DNA of 64,000 nt from contig NC_065532.1 of assembly GCF_020184175.1 (NCBI RefSeq), positions 18,848,001 to 18,912,000 of the forward strand, in the 5' to 3' direction. The notes beneath the pieces are model-generated. The model did no database searches. It saw nothing but the letters and a program-made list of their open reading frames with translations, and had not been told where the DNA came from. The translations under genes were made by a program, and so were the position numbers. Numbering within the stretch: position 1 is the stretch's first letter; each line of letters starts with the position of its first letter. Shown here one piece after another: positions 53,501 to 64,000 of this stretch. Source of the DNA: Aphis gossypii. Taxonomy: Eukaryota; Arthropoda; Insecta; Hemiptera; Aphididae.

Positions 53501-56500
53501 TAAATTATTCACTTCATAAACTACTCACTAGAATAAATCAGAGACTTTCATCATTCTATAATTTTTACTTTATGTAGTTCTATATGATATATATTTTTTA
53601 TTGTATATTATATATTTTAATATAATAAATTCATTATCTTTATTGCTGTATAAACCAAAAAAATATACTTTTATAGTATAAAAGCTATAAACAGTATAAA
53701 CTAAACGTGAAAATTTTAATTTTAGACTGAACTTGGACATGGAACTTTTATTAGGGGCTTAGAAACCACATGCACGTATGATCCAGAAAATGAAGAGTTT
53801 ATTTTAAATAGTCCGACATTAACATCGTACAAATGGTGGCCTGGCGGACGTATGTCTTAATAAATATTATTTATTATTTAAAAACGAATTCATCTATAGT
53901 TATATTATTTATATTAATGTATTCAAATTAATTTAAGTTGGCCACAGTTGTAACTACGCAATTGTTCTCGCTCAACTTTACACTCAAGGCATACATCGTG
54001 GTATACATCCGTTCATTGTTCAATTAAGGGATTCAGAAACATGGATGCCCATGCCTGGTATTATATTATTGATATTAGTTAATATTATACAGGAAGTAAA
54101 CTAATATATTATTAACAAATGCAACTAAAAGGTATAAGTCGAAAGATGAACTTAGCTCACTAGCCCATATCTGTAATATTGACAAATTGATATATGAATA
54201 TGACTAAAAAATTATATTTCTAGATAATTATCAATGTATGATATATTTTTAAAATCATTATCAGGAATCAAAATTGGTGAAATCGGTAGTAAGATGGGCA
54301 TGAACTCTGTGAACAACGGATACTTGGCGTTTAATAACGTTAGATTACCTCGAATGCAAATGTTAATGAAAAATGCTAAAGTTCACAAGGTTATTTATAA
54401 ATAATTCAACTATCAAATTAATTTTAATAAATATGTATAGTAGAAGCTTTTCTATATTGTAGTATAGTTATATATATAAATAAAAATATTTTTATGGAAA
54501 TGATATTTTAAACATATTCCCTTTTATTTTTATTATATCTTCTTGTAGAAAAACGCGCAATTTCCTCACTTTTACTTTCTCATATCAGTCTTCTACATAA
54601 GTAGCTCTTTCCTAAAATTACATGTTTTTTCTAAATTCTCGCTTCTTATCGTAATAGCTTAAACTGTTTCCTTCATTAAATAAATTGATTTTCTATATCA
54701 TTTTCCAATCACTTTTATAAATCTAAAACTTAACATAATATTTTTGTTATTATTTGATATTATACTACAATGATTACATAGTTAAGGAAAAATATATAAA
54801 ACACAATGAATAAAATGTTTTGTTTTTTCATCTAGGATGGAACTTATGAAAAATCACCTAATGAAAAATTAACATACGGCACAATGATACTTGTACGAGT
54901 ATTAATTGTTAAGAGTTTGGTTACTAGCTTTTTAATGCAATCAGCAACAATCGCAGTGAGATATAGCGCGATTCGCCGGCAATCAGAACTTAAATCAGGG
55001 TAAATTAAATAATTGAACATTTATTCTATGTTTGAAAATATAAATTTTATATTTTATTATTAAAATACGTTGGTGTGTATGTGCTTGTACGATGAAACAG
55101 TGAACGAGAACCTCAAATTCTAGATTATCAAACACAACAGTACAAGTTATTCCCAGTCATTGCCTCAAGTTTAGTGTATGTATGTGCAGCAAAATGGTTA
55201 TGGGATAAATACTCTGCAGTAACTGCGCAATTAAAGAAAGTTGATTTGGATCAATTGCCAGAGGTATGCTGTTAATTCTCTTCAAAATACTTTGTATTTT
55301 AAAGTTTAATAGATACTTACAACTTATTCCATTTACTTCTAACACTAAAATATATAAAAAAAATAAGGGAATGTAAGAATAAATATAAAAAAACCACTAA
55401 CACTTTAACACTTAGGAATTAATGAAATGATAAAATCCCGTGGTTTGAATATGATAAATAAAAAAACATCCAAAAACTCTTTCAATTTAGTACTTAGTGA
55501 AAATATAGTAATCCAAAAGTACAAAATAAATGGGTAATAAGAACTAAGTGAATCACAATATACTATCCAAATTACATGAGCCAGAGATATGAAGTTTACA
55601 GGCGTTGCCACGAGTTTGTATTCTCAATCATTTTCGTGATTTTTTTTCAGCATCATCTTATAAGAGGCTCTTAGTATTAAATACAGTATGGTGGTCTCTT
55701 TGGGCATAAAATTAACCAATAATATCCCTTTCTGGTCTAAAAAGATGCACGTTTCGTCTCCAGTCTCAATTGAACATAGAAAACTTCACCCTAGGTTTTA
55801 AAACGTTAAATTCGTGTATCGTGTGCAACGAAAAAAAACCCGTTAGATTTCTGTAACATTTCGTAACGGATTGAACCTTTAAATGCTCGGTGGCTTTTTA
55901 ATTATTTCGAATGTAAGGATCCCCTTTGCACACTAAGGACGTCAACATAGAAAAAATTCGTACGCCTTATACCGCTAAGTAGTATTATATTTACAAATTC
56001 ATAGGCTTACAAATCGCATTTTTAGTTTGGAGTAAATGTAAACACCTTCTATAAAAATATGAAATATCCTAAACGAAAAATAAATTAAGTTTTATTGAGG
56101 ATCCTAAAATGATTGTACATTATTTCTTATATTATATAATATACCTACTACAGCTACATGCTATGGCTTGTTGTCTGAAAGCTGTCGGCACAACCGATGC
56201 ATCTATTAGCGTAACGTCTTGTCGTTTGGCATGTGGCGGTCATGGATATATGAACTGCAGCAATTTTCCCAACATCTATTCACTTACAACTGCAACAGAA
56301 ACCTACGAAGGCGAAAACACGGTACTGCTATTGCAAACAGCTAGGTGAGGCGTTTTGAGGTTTACAAACTATAAATAATTTAATAATAACACTTGCCTAT
56401 ATAACTATATACATATATAGTTGTATCTTATAATTTATATTTTGGTATACATAGATTTTTGATAAAATCGTACGAAACTATACAAAAGGGAAACAACGTG

Positions 56501-58708
56501 TCCACGTTGGAAATGATGTCATACTTGGAAAAATACAATAGCTTAAAACAATCGCCTTGGACGACGACATTAGATTGTATGACCAATGCGTTTTTCCAAG
56601 TTGCCGGAAGGTAAATTATTATGGTATTATAGTCTATAGACAGAGTTGGACAAAATTGAAGGAATTTAGATAATTATTCAAAAAATATATGTAATCGAAT
56701 AAAAAATTATTCAAATGATTTTTTTACAATTATATAATAAATAATTATGTTTAAAAATTAATTAAACAATAATAATTTAGTCAAATAAAATTGTATCTGA
56801 ATATCATATAGATAACATTTTATTTTAAATAATGCCCTACTCTGATAATAGCTATAATTAATATATTATTATATTACATTTAAATATTTAATATATAATT
56901 GATATAACTATATTTATTATAATTTATAACTATTATACATGGTACGGGTAACGAATACAAGTATAAGGTACAATCCTAAACAATTTTTATTTGTAGTAAA
57001 ATTGACGACTGTTACTTCACAATAAAACGACTGATTGATTCTGGAATGGCTCAAGAAGATGCTTGGAATCAAACATCCATTAAACTTACTCAAGCATCCG
57101 AAGTATGTTAAAACAAATAATTTAAAATGAACTTAACATTATTAAAATGTTATTAATATATAAAATATTAAATTCATAACTCATAAATTATTATTATTGA
57201 CTATAGGGTAATGAGTAGATGTGTTAGAATTGCACTTAAAATTAAAAAGAATGAAAGTCTGAAAGTAGGTAACCGTTCTGAAACTCTGCTTTACTGTAGG
57301 TATATAGGTGTACCTTGTCGTAGAGGATAAGTTACTGTAATGTACTAATGTACCTATATGAGTGACATTTTAATTCAATACCAAATTATAGCATACTTAC
57401 AAAAAACGATTCTGAACAAACTAATCAATAAGTATATATCTACTACTATAGTGTAGTTACACCAGAAATATCAAACATGCCCGCAACTAACAATAAAATG
57501 AACAAAATAAAAAAATATTAATTTTATTTCACAACTATCTTAGAGAATGTTGTATTTGGTATACATCATTAATCATAATACTGTTTTATCGTCTAATACT
57601 GTAATCGAATAAGTATTATTGATAGTTATATATATATTATATTAAATTAATAAAATATTTTTTTTCGATAAATGTTAAGGTACTTAATTAGGTATGTTTT
57701 ATATTCCGCATAGTCAACTATTCAATAAATTTGGCTCACTTGATTCTTTGACTTGAGCTTGAAATTTCTGATGTATACACAAAAAAAACATAACACTGTA
57801 GTAAAATGAATATACATTCAACACTCCATTTATTCCATTATATTATAAATAGCTCAATAAGTCAAAATATTTTGAAAATTATACTGTTGAATAATTTTAA
57901 ATATCTTTGATTATTGGTTATTACTTATTAGTTTTTGAATTACGCCAAAATATGTAAATCCACCATTAAAAACTCTTAAAATTCTTTCTTTCTTTCTTTT
58001 TTTTAAATTCTTTCCTTTTTTTTTTTACCAAATAACTCTATTTTTCTCTATTATAAAAAAAATGCTTGTTTTTAACGTTTTAACGGATAATTTTATCTTA
58101 CGTAGTTATGTAGGCACCTACTTGGTAGTATATTCAAATATTCAATAAACATATACTGATGCATATCTTACATTAGTTTCTATTAAAATAATTAATACCT
58201 TATAGTTTTTTTTAAATATAAATATTTGTATAGGCCCATTGCAGAGCGTTCGTTATCAGTACTTACGTAAAAACACTTAAAACTAATCAATTCTCACCAG
58301 AATTAATGGACGTTCTTACTCAACTCGGCGAGTTAATTTGTGCACAGTGGATATTATGTAGACTTGGTGATTTTCTACAGGTAATTATGACTTTTCATAA
58401 GCTCGTTCTGTACTTTCGTTTTATTTTTATACACTTATATATTCCAGCATTCCAACCTGAAACCGATTAACGTACATTCAATACAATGCTTATTAGAAGA
58501 TTGTTTAGAACGCATTAGGCCCAACGCAGTCGGTTTAGTAGACAGTTTTGACATACCAGACGAAATATTAGATTCTGCGTTAGGCGCCTACGACGGAAAC
58601 GTATACGAACGGCTCTTGGCAGAAGCCAATAAAAGCCCCTTGAACAAAGAACCAGTAAACCGCTCATTTGAGCTATACATAAAACCGTTTTTAAAATCTA
58701 ACATGTAA
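47567..58708 (+). CDS. ACOX1: peroxisomal acyl-CoA oxidase (copy B)
   Basis: Tandem paralogue of the gene at 39901, with the same reaction and fold. Thirteen exons: 47567-47696, 48910-49072, 52510-52678, 53726-53849, 53938-54057, 54265-54389, 54836-54999, 55101-55263, 56154-56344, 56455-56610, 56997-57102, 58234-58380, 58448-58708. The frame is continuous, 672 residues. Exons 3-9 and 11-13 have exactly the same lengths as in copy A, and the intron phases agree. TELGHG (155-160), CRLACGGHGYMNCS and the catalytic Glu E438 in TYEGENTV are intact. Exon 3 has diverged most (DVLWTSGLDTAIIKQ). The C-terminus is KSNM, again a variant peroxisomal signal. Two adjacent ATGs open the frame; the first is used here. 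Introns are much larger than in copy A (up to 3.4 kb) and carry several DNA transposons. Confidence 0.94.
47902..48110. mobile_element. hAT-type MITE with perfect 8-bp target-site duplication
   Basis: A 209-bp element in intron 1 of acyl-CoA oxidase B. Left end CAGGGGTGGCCACAA; the right end in reverse is CATGGGTGGCCACTA. It is flanked by identical octamers ttatatag at 47894-47901 and 48111-48118. Confidence 0.87.
51040..51530. repeat. copy of a dispersed AT-rich repeat family (copy 3)
   Basis: Co-linear with 44505-45130: 'gaacttattaaacgcttataaaaaaaattatgaa', 'acgctaatataaacatttggtg', 'tacagtgattcgtttttgagttacaac' and 'tttgccatcagaaaccacccca'. It sits in intron 2 of acyl-CoA oxidase B. Its 3' half is interrupted by the hAT element at 51533. 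Confidence 0.75.
51533..51689. mobile_element. hAT-type MITE with perfect 8-bp target-site duplication
   Basis: A 157-bp element. The left end (T)AGGCCCGGCTCAAGG and the reversed right end (A)AGGACCGGCTCAAGT form a close inverted repeat of the CAGGGCCGGCTCAAGG type. It is flanked on both sides by tttctaca (51525-51532 and 51690-51697). It lies between two repeat segments (51040-51530 and 51780-52100) that are probably one older repeat, so it is a nested, younger insertion. Confidence 0.8.
51780..52100. repeat. dispersed repeat, continuation beyond the nested hAT element
   Basis: Matches 1790-2100 in order ('gttaaaaattcataaaa', 'taaggttaaaaaattcaacacaaagt', 'acttgaaacattcaccaattatttagattggcatttt'). 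Together with 51040-51530 it suggests a full-length repeat unit of at least 1 kb. Confidence 0.65.
53009..53281. mobile_element. TIR element with 35-bp terminal inverted repeats
   Basis: CATAGACATATAAAACAACT begins the left arm, which continues through AGATAGCGGACTGCA. The inverted right arm differs by one base over 35. A second inverted block lies inside ('catatgcc' and 'acagggcaatgtttacaaaat', mirrored at 53190-53220). No target-site duplication is obvious. A MITE in intron 3 of acyl-CoA oxidase B. Confidence 0.75.
57230..58080. repeat. diverged, partly inverted copy of the dispersed repeat family
   Basis: Within intron 11 of acyl-CoA oxidase B, 57230-57420 read in reverse starts 'gttcagaatcgttttttgta' and resembles 2194-2330. 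Bases 57840-57980 resemble 44695-44850 ('aaatagctcaataagtcaaaatattttgaaaa', 'tagtttttgaattac'). A CTTT/polypyrimidine tract follows at 57980-58030. Confidence 0.5.
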
Positions 58709-58851
58709 ATTAAATTCATTATTCCAACTGAGTTAATATGTATATTATAGGTTAATTATTATACGGAGAAAATATAATTTATGAGATTTATATTATGTTA
58801 ATGATCAATTCTTTAAAACCATTAATTAAATCCAAAGAAAATATTTTGTAA

Positions 58852-58857
58852 AATAAA
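58852..58857 (+). terminator. candidate polyadenylation signal of acyl-CoA oxidase B
   Basis: AATAAA about 145 bases past the stop codon, at nearly the same distance as the candidate in copy A. Confidence 0.35.
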
Positions 58858-60014
58858 ATTGTATTTATTTAAAGTTTTAGGAATAGGTACTTTAAATGTG
58901 ATTTATTAAAAACAGTATATTTATACATAGAAACATATTATATTAATATAATCAATAGATTCATAACGAAAATAGTAGGTATGATATTAATGAAAAAAAT
59001 AATAGCTTTAAGCTCTTTGGAATAAATATAAATATAAAACTGATGTATATATCTACCTAAACATAGAAAATTAAGTAAAAATAAAATGTTTATGTATACA
59101 TTTATTTTAACCCATGCCATATCAACATACAGAACATTTATATTGTATTCCTTTAACCAGCCCATAATCGCAAAATATGGTACAAATGCAACCTAAAAGT
59201 GCAAAAATAAATGTTCCATAAGCGCAAATCAATTTTATTAAACTAGTAGTTATTATATTAATATTTAATTAAGGATTAACAGTGATATTAAAATTTGTAA
59301 AATTGAAATTAATTTTAAAAAAATAAAAATTATCATTTTGAATACTACTTTAAATTTACTAGTTTCACGAGTGAAAATTGTAATTATAATATTAGGTAGG
59401 TACCTTAGAATTAAATTAAAAATTTGAAGTCCACAGTTTTCAAGTATTCCAACCAGGAATTTTGTTTTTGATTTAAAAGTTCCATGTTTGTTAAATGAAC
59501 ATGACTTTAAATTTGCTTCGATCATTATAGTAATTTGTTACAATATAATGCAGACAAATGCAATAACCGTTGTTGCAATTTGTCATGAAACAGAGAAAAT
59601 ATACTGTATTAGGTCATACATTTATTACACTACTATGATAAACCATAGTACACAACCTAACTTACTCCTCCCCCTCTCCTAAATATATTCTGGATTCTAA
59701 ACTAGTAGATATATCCATTAACTTACCTATTATTTTGTTATGAAATTTTGATTTTTATTATTTAATATTAATTAAACAAAATTTAAATATTAGGAAACAA
59801 ATCTACAATACCTACTACTTGAACTACCTCTAATAAAAAAATAAAGTAAATAAACATTTTAACATAAACATTTATTTGAATCAAAAAAAGAAAAATTTGG
59901 AGTAGAATATTTTATTCGCCAACATTTTCAGAACACAGAAAACATCATTGACAATAAATTGACAAACAAACTTCACACTTTAGGTTTGTAACAACACAAG
60001 CAATTCAAATTAAT
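58858..60014. other. intergenic, converging 3' ends of acyl-CoA oxidase B and the zinc-finger gene
   Basis: About 1.15 kb of AT-rich DNA between two convergent genes. It should contain both 3' UTRs. Small open frames here have no protein-like composition. No repeat or RNA gene is seen. Confidence 0.5.
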
Positions 60015-62981
60015 TTATAAATGTTTGTCATGAAAACTACGTATATGTTTTGTACGATGACTGCTTGATAAGAATGACTTTTCACAATGACCACACTTAA
60101 ATGGTCTTTCTCTTTCACCAGTATGTCGACGAGTATGCACTAACATATTTATTCTTTGTGTAAATGATTGACCACATACATCACACACGTGCGGTTTTTC
60201 CCCAGTATGTATTAGACGGTGTTTATTCAATGTAGACTTAATGGAAAATGATTTGCCACAAATATCACATCTGTGTGGTCTTTCACCCGTGTGTATACCA
60301 CGTTGGTGATTTTTTAAATTTGTTTTTTGAATGAATGCTTTACCACAAATATTGCATACATATTCTTTTTGTAATGTATGTATTTTTTGATGAACTATCA
60401 AATTTGATTGACGTGTAAATGTACTACCACAGACTTCGCACATGTACTTCAGTTTTTTCAGTTGTTCATGAACTTTCCCCACATTTGAAACTCTTGAATT
60501 ATCAGTAGTCTTGACCACAGTGGTATCTATTAAAATTTTAATAAATATACATGAATTATTTAAAATACAGCATAGGTAAATTAATTTGTTATACATATAA
60601 AATTAACTATCTTATTTTACTTATTGACTTCAATAGCTTAATGTTAACCTTTATGAATAATGGCCTTATTATTATTATTATTATTATTTTTATTTTTTAT
60701 GCAAGAGAAGTGAAAATAGGTACTATTTTTTGTTTTTTAATATTATTTCTACTTTCTACTTTTCTACTTAAATCTCAAAATTAATTTTAAAAAAAAAAAT
60801 GATAGTATACATCTTATTATAGCATCACAATATGAGTTTTATAATTACAGTAAACATTATAAATTTAAATACAAAAAAATTATAAAAATAAAAATTGTTA
60901 ACAAAATGGTGTTCCTACATTCAAACTATTTAAGAAAAAATTATATTTAAAAATATTTAATAACTGAAGAAATGTAATTAACGAATAAATATTTTATGAT
61001 TCTTAAATGGTAGGTATTTTCTTTTTAATAAATTATGAAAAATAAAATAAAATACAAAATGAATGTTTAAATACTTTAAGTTTAAAATTAGCAACAAAAG
61101 ACAATTTACAATGGGATGTTTGATATGTTAATTCAAAACAAAATATAATTTAAAGACTAATAAAAAAAAAAAAAATTTAATTTTAATTTACCATTATACA
61201 TCTCTTTTGAATAATTTTCAGATATATTGTTTTCCAAACATACATTTTCTGTATGTTTAGTTGCTTGACCTGATAACTCAGTTTCTTCTTTAGTTGCAAT
61301 CTAAAATAATTTTTTAATATTGTAAAGTAAGAATAAACTTAAATAATAATTAGGAAGTAGTAAAATTATACAAACACGTCTATAATAATATATAACTATA
61401 ACTTTGAAGGCAGTCTAAGTCGAAAGATGGAAAGATGTAGTTTTAGAAGAAGGCTTTAGTAGAATGGGAGTACTAAAATAGAGCAAAATAGTTCTAAATT
61501 TAAATAAATAGAAAGAGATTTTGATAGTTAAATAAATTCATTAAGAGTAATAAATGTTAAAAAAAAGTAATTTAGGATTTAATTTTAAAAACGTTTATAA
61601 TAAAGTTGGCATTATTAAACAAAAACAAGTTTCTTATAACTCAAAATCTATGAAAAGTATAGTACATAGTACATACACAACTCTTAACACTTAATAATAA
61701 AATACCTTAGATTTTTCCTTTTCCTCGGTTTCTTTTAATGGATATTTCAATCTACAACAATAAAATTATTGATGTTATATTTTAAAAAATAAAGTAAAAG
61801 AATATAAATTTATTGCAATTTAAAAGTGTAGAAGCTATTAAAATAAAATAATATACAGATTGTAAATTAAACTACCTATTTATATAAGTATAAAACAAAT
61901 TAATGAGTCTAAAAAAAAATTTCTTATACAGTACAGTATACATAAAGTGTGTTAAACATGTGGCCCGAAATAAATGAACAGTGAATAATAAAAATAAAAT
62001 AATATAATTTTCATTTTCATTTTATATATTTGGTAGGTATACATTGTTTTACATTTTTCATATCTTCAGGTAAACTGTAATTGAATATCTAAGTATCTAA
62101 GTATTGTTGATAGTTTAATATTTATAACTATAGAATTTAGATTAATTATTGTTATAGTTAGTACAATAGTACATATTTTCAACATTTTATGAAGTCATTC
62201 AATAACTTCCATGTTTGAGTATACTTAGCTTATATTTTGCATAAATATATAAGTTAAAAATATCTCTATTAACACTAAGTGATTGTATAGAACAAAAAAG
62301 TAATAATGATTACAGTCAATTTTATGAAAATTGGAAATTATAATATTACAAATAAATTTATATGCGTCCACATAACAAACTATTCAATATAAATAGCTCA
62401 ATTTAACATTCTTTACATATTTTGATTTGCTTAGGGTTTATTTACAATCATTTGATAGTTCCATACATGTAACACAAATTTTTTCTTGTTAGGTACCTAC
62501 TTTAATACTTGCATCTCATTAATATATTCTGTATTCATAGAATTATCCAAATCTATAAATAAATTTTCTATTAATAATTATTTAGCATATTATAATTTTT
62601 AAATTAATATTGACCTTGGTGAGGTGTTATTTTTGGTTCAATAAGATCTGATATCAATTTGTTTGTACCACTGATACTACTCTGCTCTGTACAAATTGAG
62701 GTTTTATCATTTTCCAAATTATTTATATTTTGAGTCTATAGTAAACAAAAAAATGCTCATGAATTTATTTATTATTTCAATAGAACTAAAAAAAATTACT
62801 TCGTTAGGGGTTTTTTCCTTTTTTCTTTTATTATTCTTTTTAAGTTTTTTCAACCTATACATAAAAAAAAAATTAAACATTATTGTGTCTAATATTGAAT
62901 ATATACCTAGGACATTTAAGTCTAACTTTTATACTTACATTGATGTATACTCTTCACTTGACTTATTGTCTTTTGAAATTT
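60015..62981 (-). CDS. C2H2 zinc-finger protein, 5' part incomplete
   Basis: Probable nuclear DNA-binding protein. The last exon (60526-60015) encodes five consecutive C2H2 fingers: YMCEVCGSTFTRQSNLIVHQ.., YVCNICGKAFIQ.., HRCDICGKSFSI.., HVCDVCGQSFTQ.. and FKCGHCEKSFLS... They are joined by HTGE(R/K)P-type linkers except after finger 1 (HTLQKE), and the protein ends in KHL. Upstream exons are 61300-61192 (KEEThr-rich acidic segment, phase-compatible), 61751-61706 (LKYPLKETEEKEKSK) and 62981-62939 (ISKDNKSSEEYTS). These join in frame and give a charged N-terminal region. An exon-like block at 62735-62615 is open on its own but does not fit the frame. No initiator or N-terminal domain such as ZAD is visible, so the 5' end probably lies beyond the window. 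Among C2H2 genes it cannot be assigned to a named orthologue. Confidence 0.82.
62615..62735 (-). other. 121-bp exon-like block out of phase with the zinc-finger gene
   Basis: Bounded by ACTATAG on the acceptor side and G|GTCAAT on the donor side, it is open in one frame (TQNINNLENDKTSICTEQSS, continuing through LIEPKITPHQ). Its phase fits neither neighbour: included between the 62981 and 61751 exons it would introduce a stop. It could be a cassette or poison exon, part of an alternative 5' end, or a mis-called border. Confidence 0.4.
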
Positions 62982-64000
62982 CTGAAACAAATAATTGTAA
63001 TAATAGGTATAACCTTTTTTCTATTACAATCTATAATAATATTATTAGGTATATACAATAAGTAAATTGAGTAGTTTAACTAAGAACATGAAATTACAGT
63101 AATAAAATCTTTAATAACAACATTAGCCTAAATTAAGAAATCAAAATGATTTTAATATTAATATGCCAGTCCAGTAACGTAATTATGAGGCAGGACATGA
63201 GGAAGAAAAAAACAAAAAATAAAATTGACTTAATATATTATAATTTATGAAAATATATTTGATTTAATTTAATTGTTTACTTTATTGTCTTTGAAAACCA
63301 TTATTATACCATTTATAATTTAATATATTTAATTTATAATAATAAATTGATATAATATTGTGATCTATGAAATTTAATGGTTAAAGGGGGTGTTGTGGGC
63401 ATAGCTCCACTAGAATGATAGTATAAACTTGTATCCCAATCCTACCCCAGAACCAATTCCAAAATAAACCACTGTGCCAGTCCCTATTATTAAATGAACC
63501 CCGACACAAAGTAGGCATATAGTTCAAAATTGGAAGTACCTATGCTCTATGCATACAGATTAGAGAAAAGTATACTAATAAACAAGACATTTTTATTAGA
63601 GATAAATAAATAGATCAAAAAAAAAAATTTTGATAAAAAAATGTATTATGAAAACTAGCAAAAGCTGGAAGGTTGTTATTACCAGAAACCAGAAACTATA
63701 AAAAAAAAATCAGTTTATAATAAATATATGGAATCTTTCTAACTTTGATTCTCATCCAGTTGTTATAAAATGATTTTCTGACAAAAAAGCATAGTAATGA
63801 GTTTATCCACTTGCCTTACTGCAACAACAGTAGTATGAATAGGTAGGTGTTTATCAGGAAACAATAAATAAGCAAGACAGCTTATAAGGAATAATACATA
63901 TCAATTAAATTTTAAATAATTATTCCAATCCCACATACAAATAAAGTACCTATTTGTAAATTTGATGTCTATTGTTTTTAGATTTAAATTTCATAATTAT
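62982..64000. other. right edge, probably 5' intron of the zinc-finger gene
   Basis: AT-rich, with no convincing exon on either strand. A decayed hAT-like pair of ends ('ccagtaacgtaattatgagg' at 63170 and 'gggcatagctccactag' at 63396) is possible but too degenerate to call. Confidence 0.4.

Noticed and set aside
60551..60784. 77-codon frame opposite the zinc-finger gene
   Set aside because: An antisense and intronic AT-rich shadow with an Ile run from a TAT/ATT microsatellite.
1..64000. CRISPR arrays, operons, ribosome binding sites
   Set aside because: Spliced genes and intron-borne MITEs show nuclear eukaryotic DNA; no regularly spaced direct repeats are present.

Overview
This window looks like nuclear DNA of a hemipteran insect, most probably an aphid. 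It is very A+T-rich, with long AT-only intergenic stretches, the recurrent word taggtaggtacctac, many small introns with GT..AG ends, and many short non-autonomous DNA transposons. The organism call is inferred from composition and from how insect-like the proteins are. I could not run a search.

Layout from left to right: (1) cystathionine gamma-lyase (CTH) on the minus strand, five exons between 8125 and 1043, with its C-terminal exon(s) missing at the left edge. (2) V-ATPase subunit H (VhaSFD) on the minus strand, complete in ten exons, 13979 to 10162. (3) Divergent from it on the plus strand, a 2072-residue predicted protein (16212-22578). It has one tiny 5' exon and one 6.1-kb exon. Its order is a DUF4297/Cap4-like PD-(D/E)xK nuclease-like N-terminus, a NACHT-type STAND ATPase, and C-terminal ankyrin repeats. 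(4) A 7.8-kb gene-poor, transposon-bearing stretch. (5) The TDP-43 orthologue (TBPH) on the minus strand, four coding exons, 33696 to 30404. (6) A 6-kb gene-poor stretch with fold-back elements. (7) Two tandem acyl-CoA oxidase genes on the plus strand (39901-43620 and 47567-58708), each with 13 coding exons and nearly identical exon sizes. The second copy has much larger, transposon-bearing introns. (8) A C2H2 zinc-finger gene on the minus strand (60015 to at least 62981), whose 5' end is probably outside the window.

The genes do not form a pathway. CTH (transsulfuration), V-ATPase H (organelle acidification), TBPH (RNA processing) and the acyl-CoA oxidases (peroxisomal beta-oxidation) are ordinary housekeeping genes. 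The unusual item is the nuclease-NACHT-ankyrin gene. Its architecture parallels bacterial antiviral STAND (Avs/bNACHT) proteins and is unexpected in an insect, since insects are generally regarded as lacking canonical NLRs.

Other structure includes at least six hAT-type MITEs with 8-bp target-site duplications (three of them perfect), a hAT deletion derivative with a transposase C-terminal remnant, a 103-bp TTAA-flanked MITE, several fold-back elements, a dispersed AT-rich repeat family, and a perfect 26-bp palindrome.
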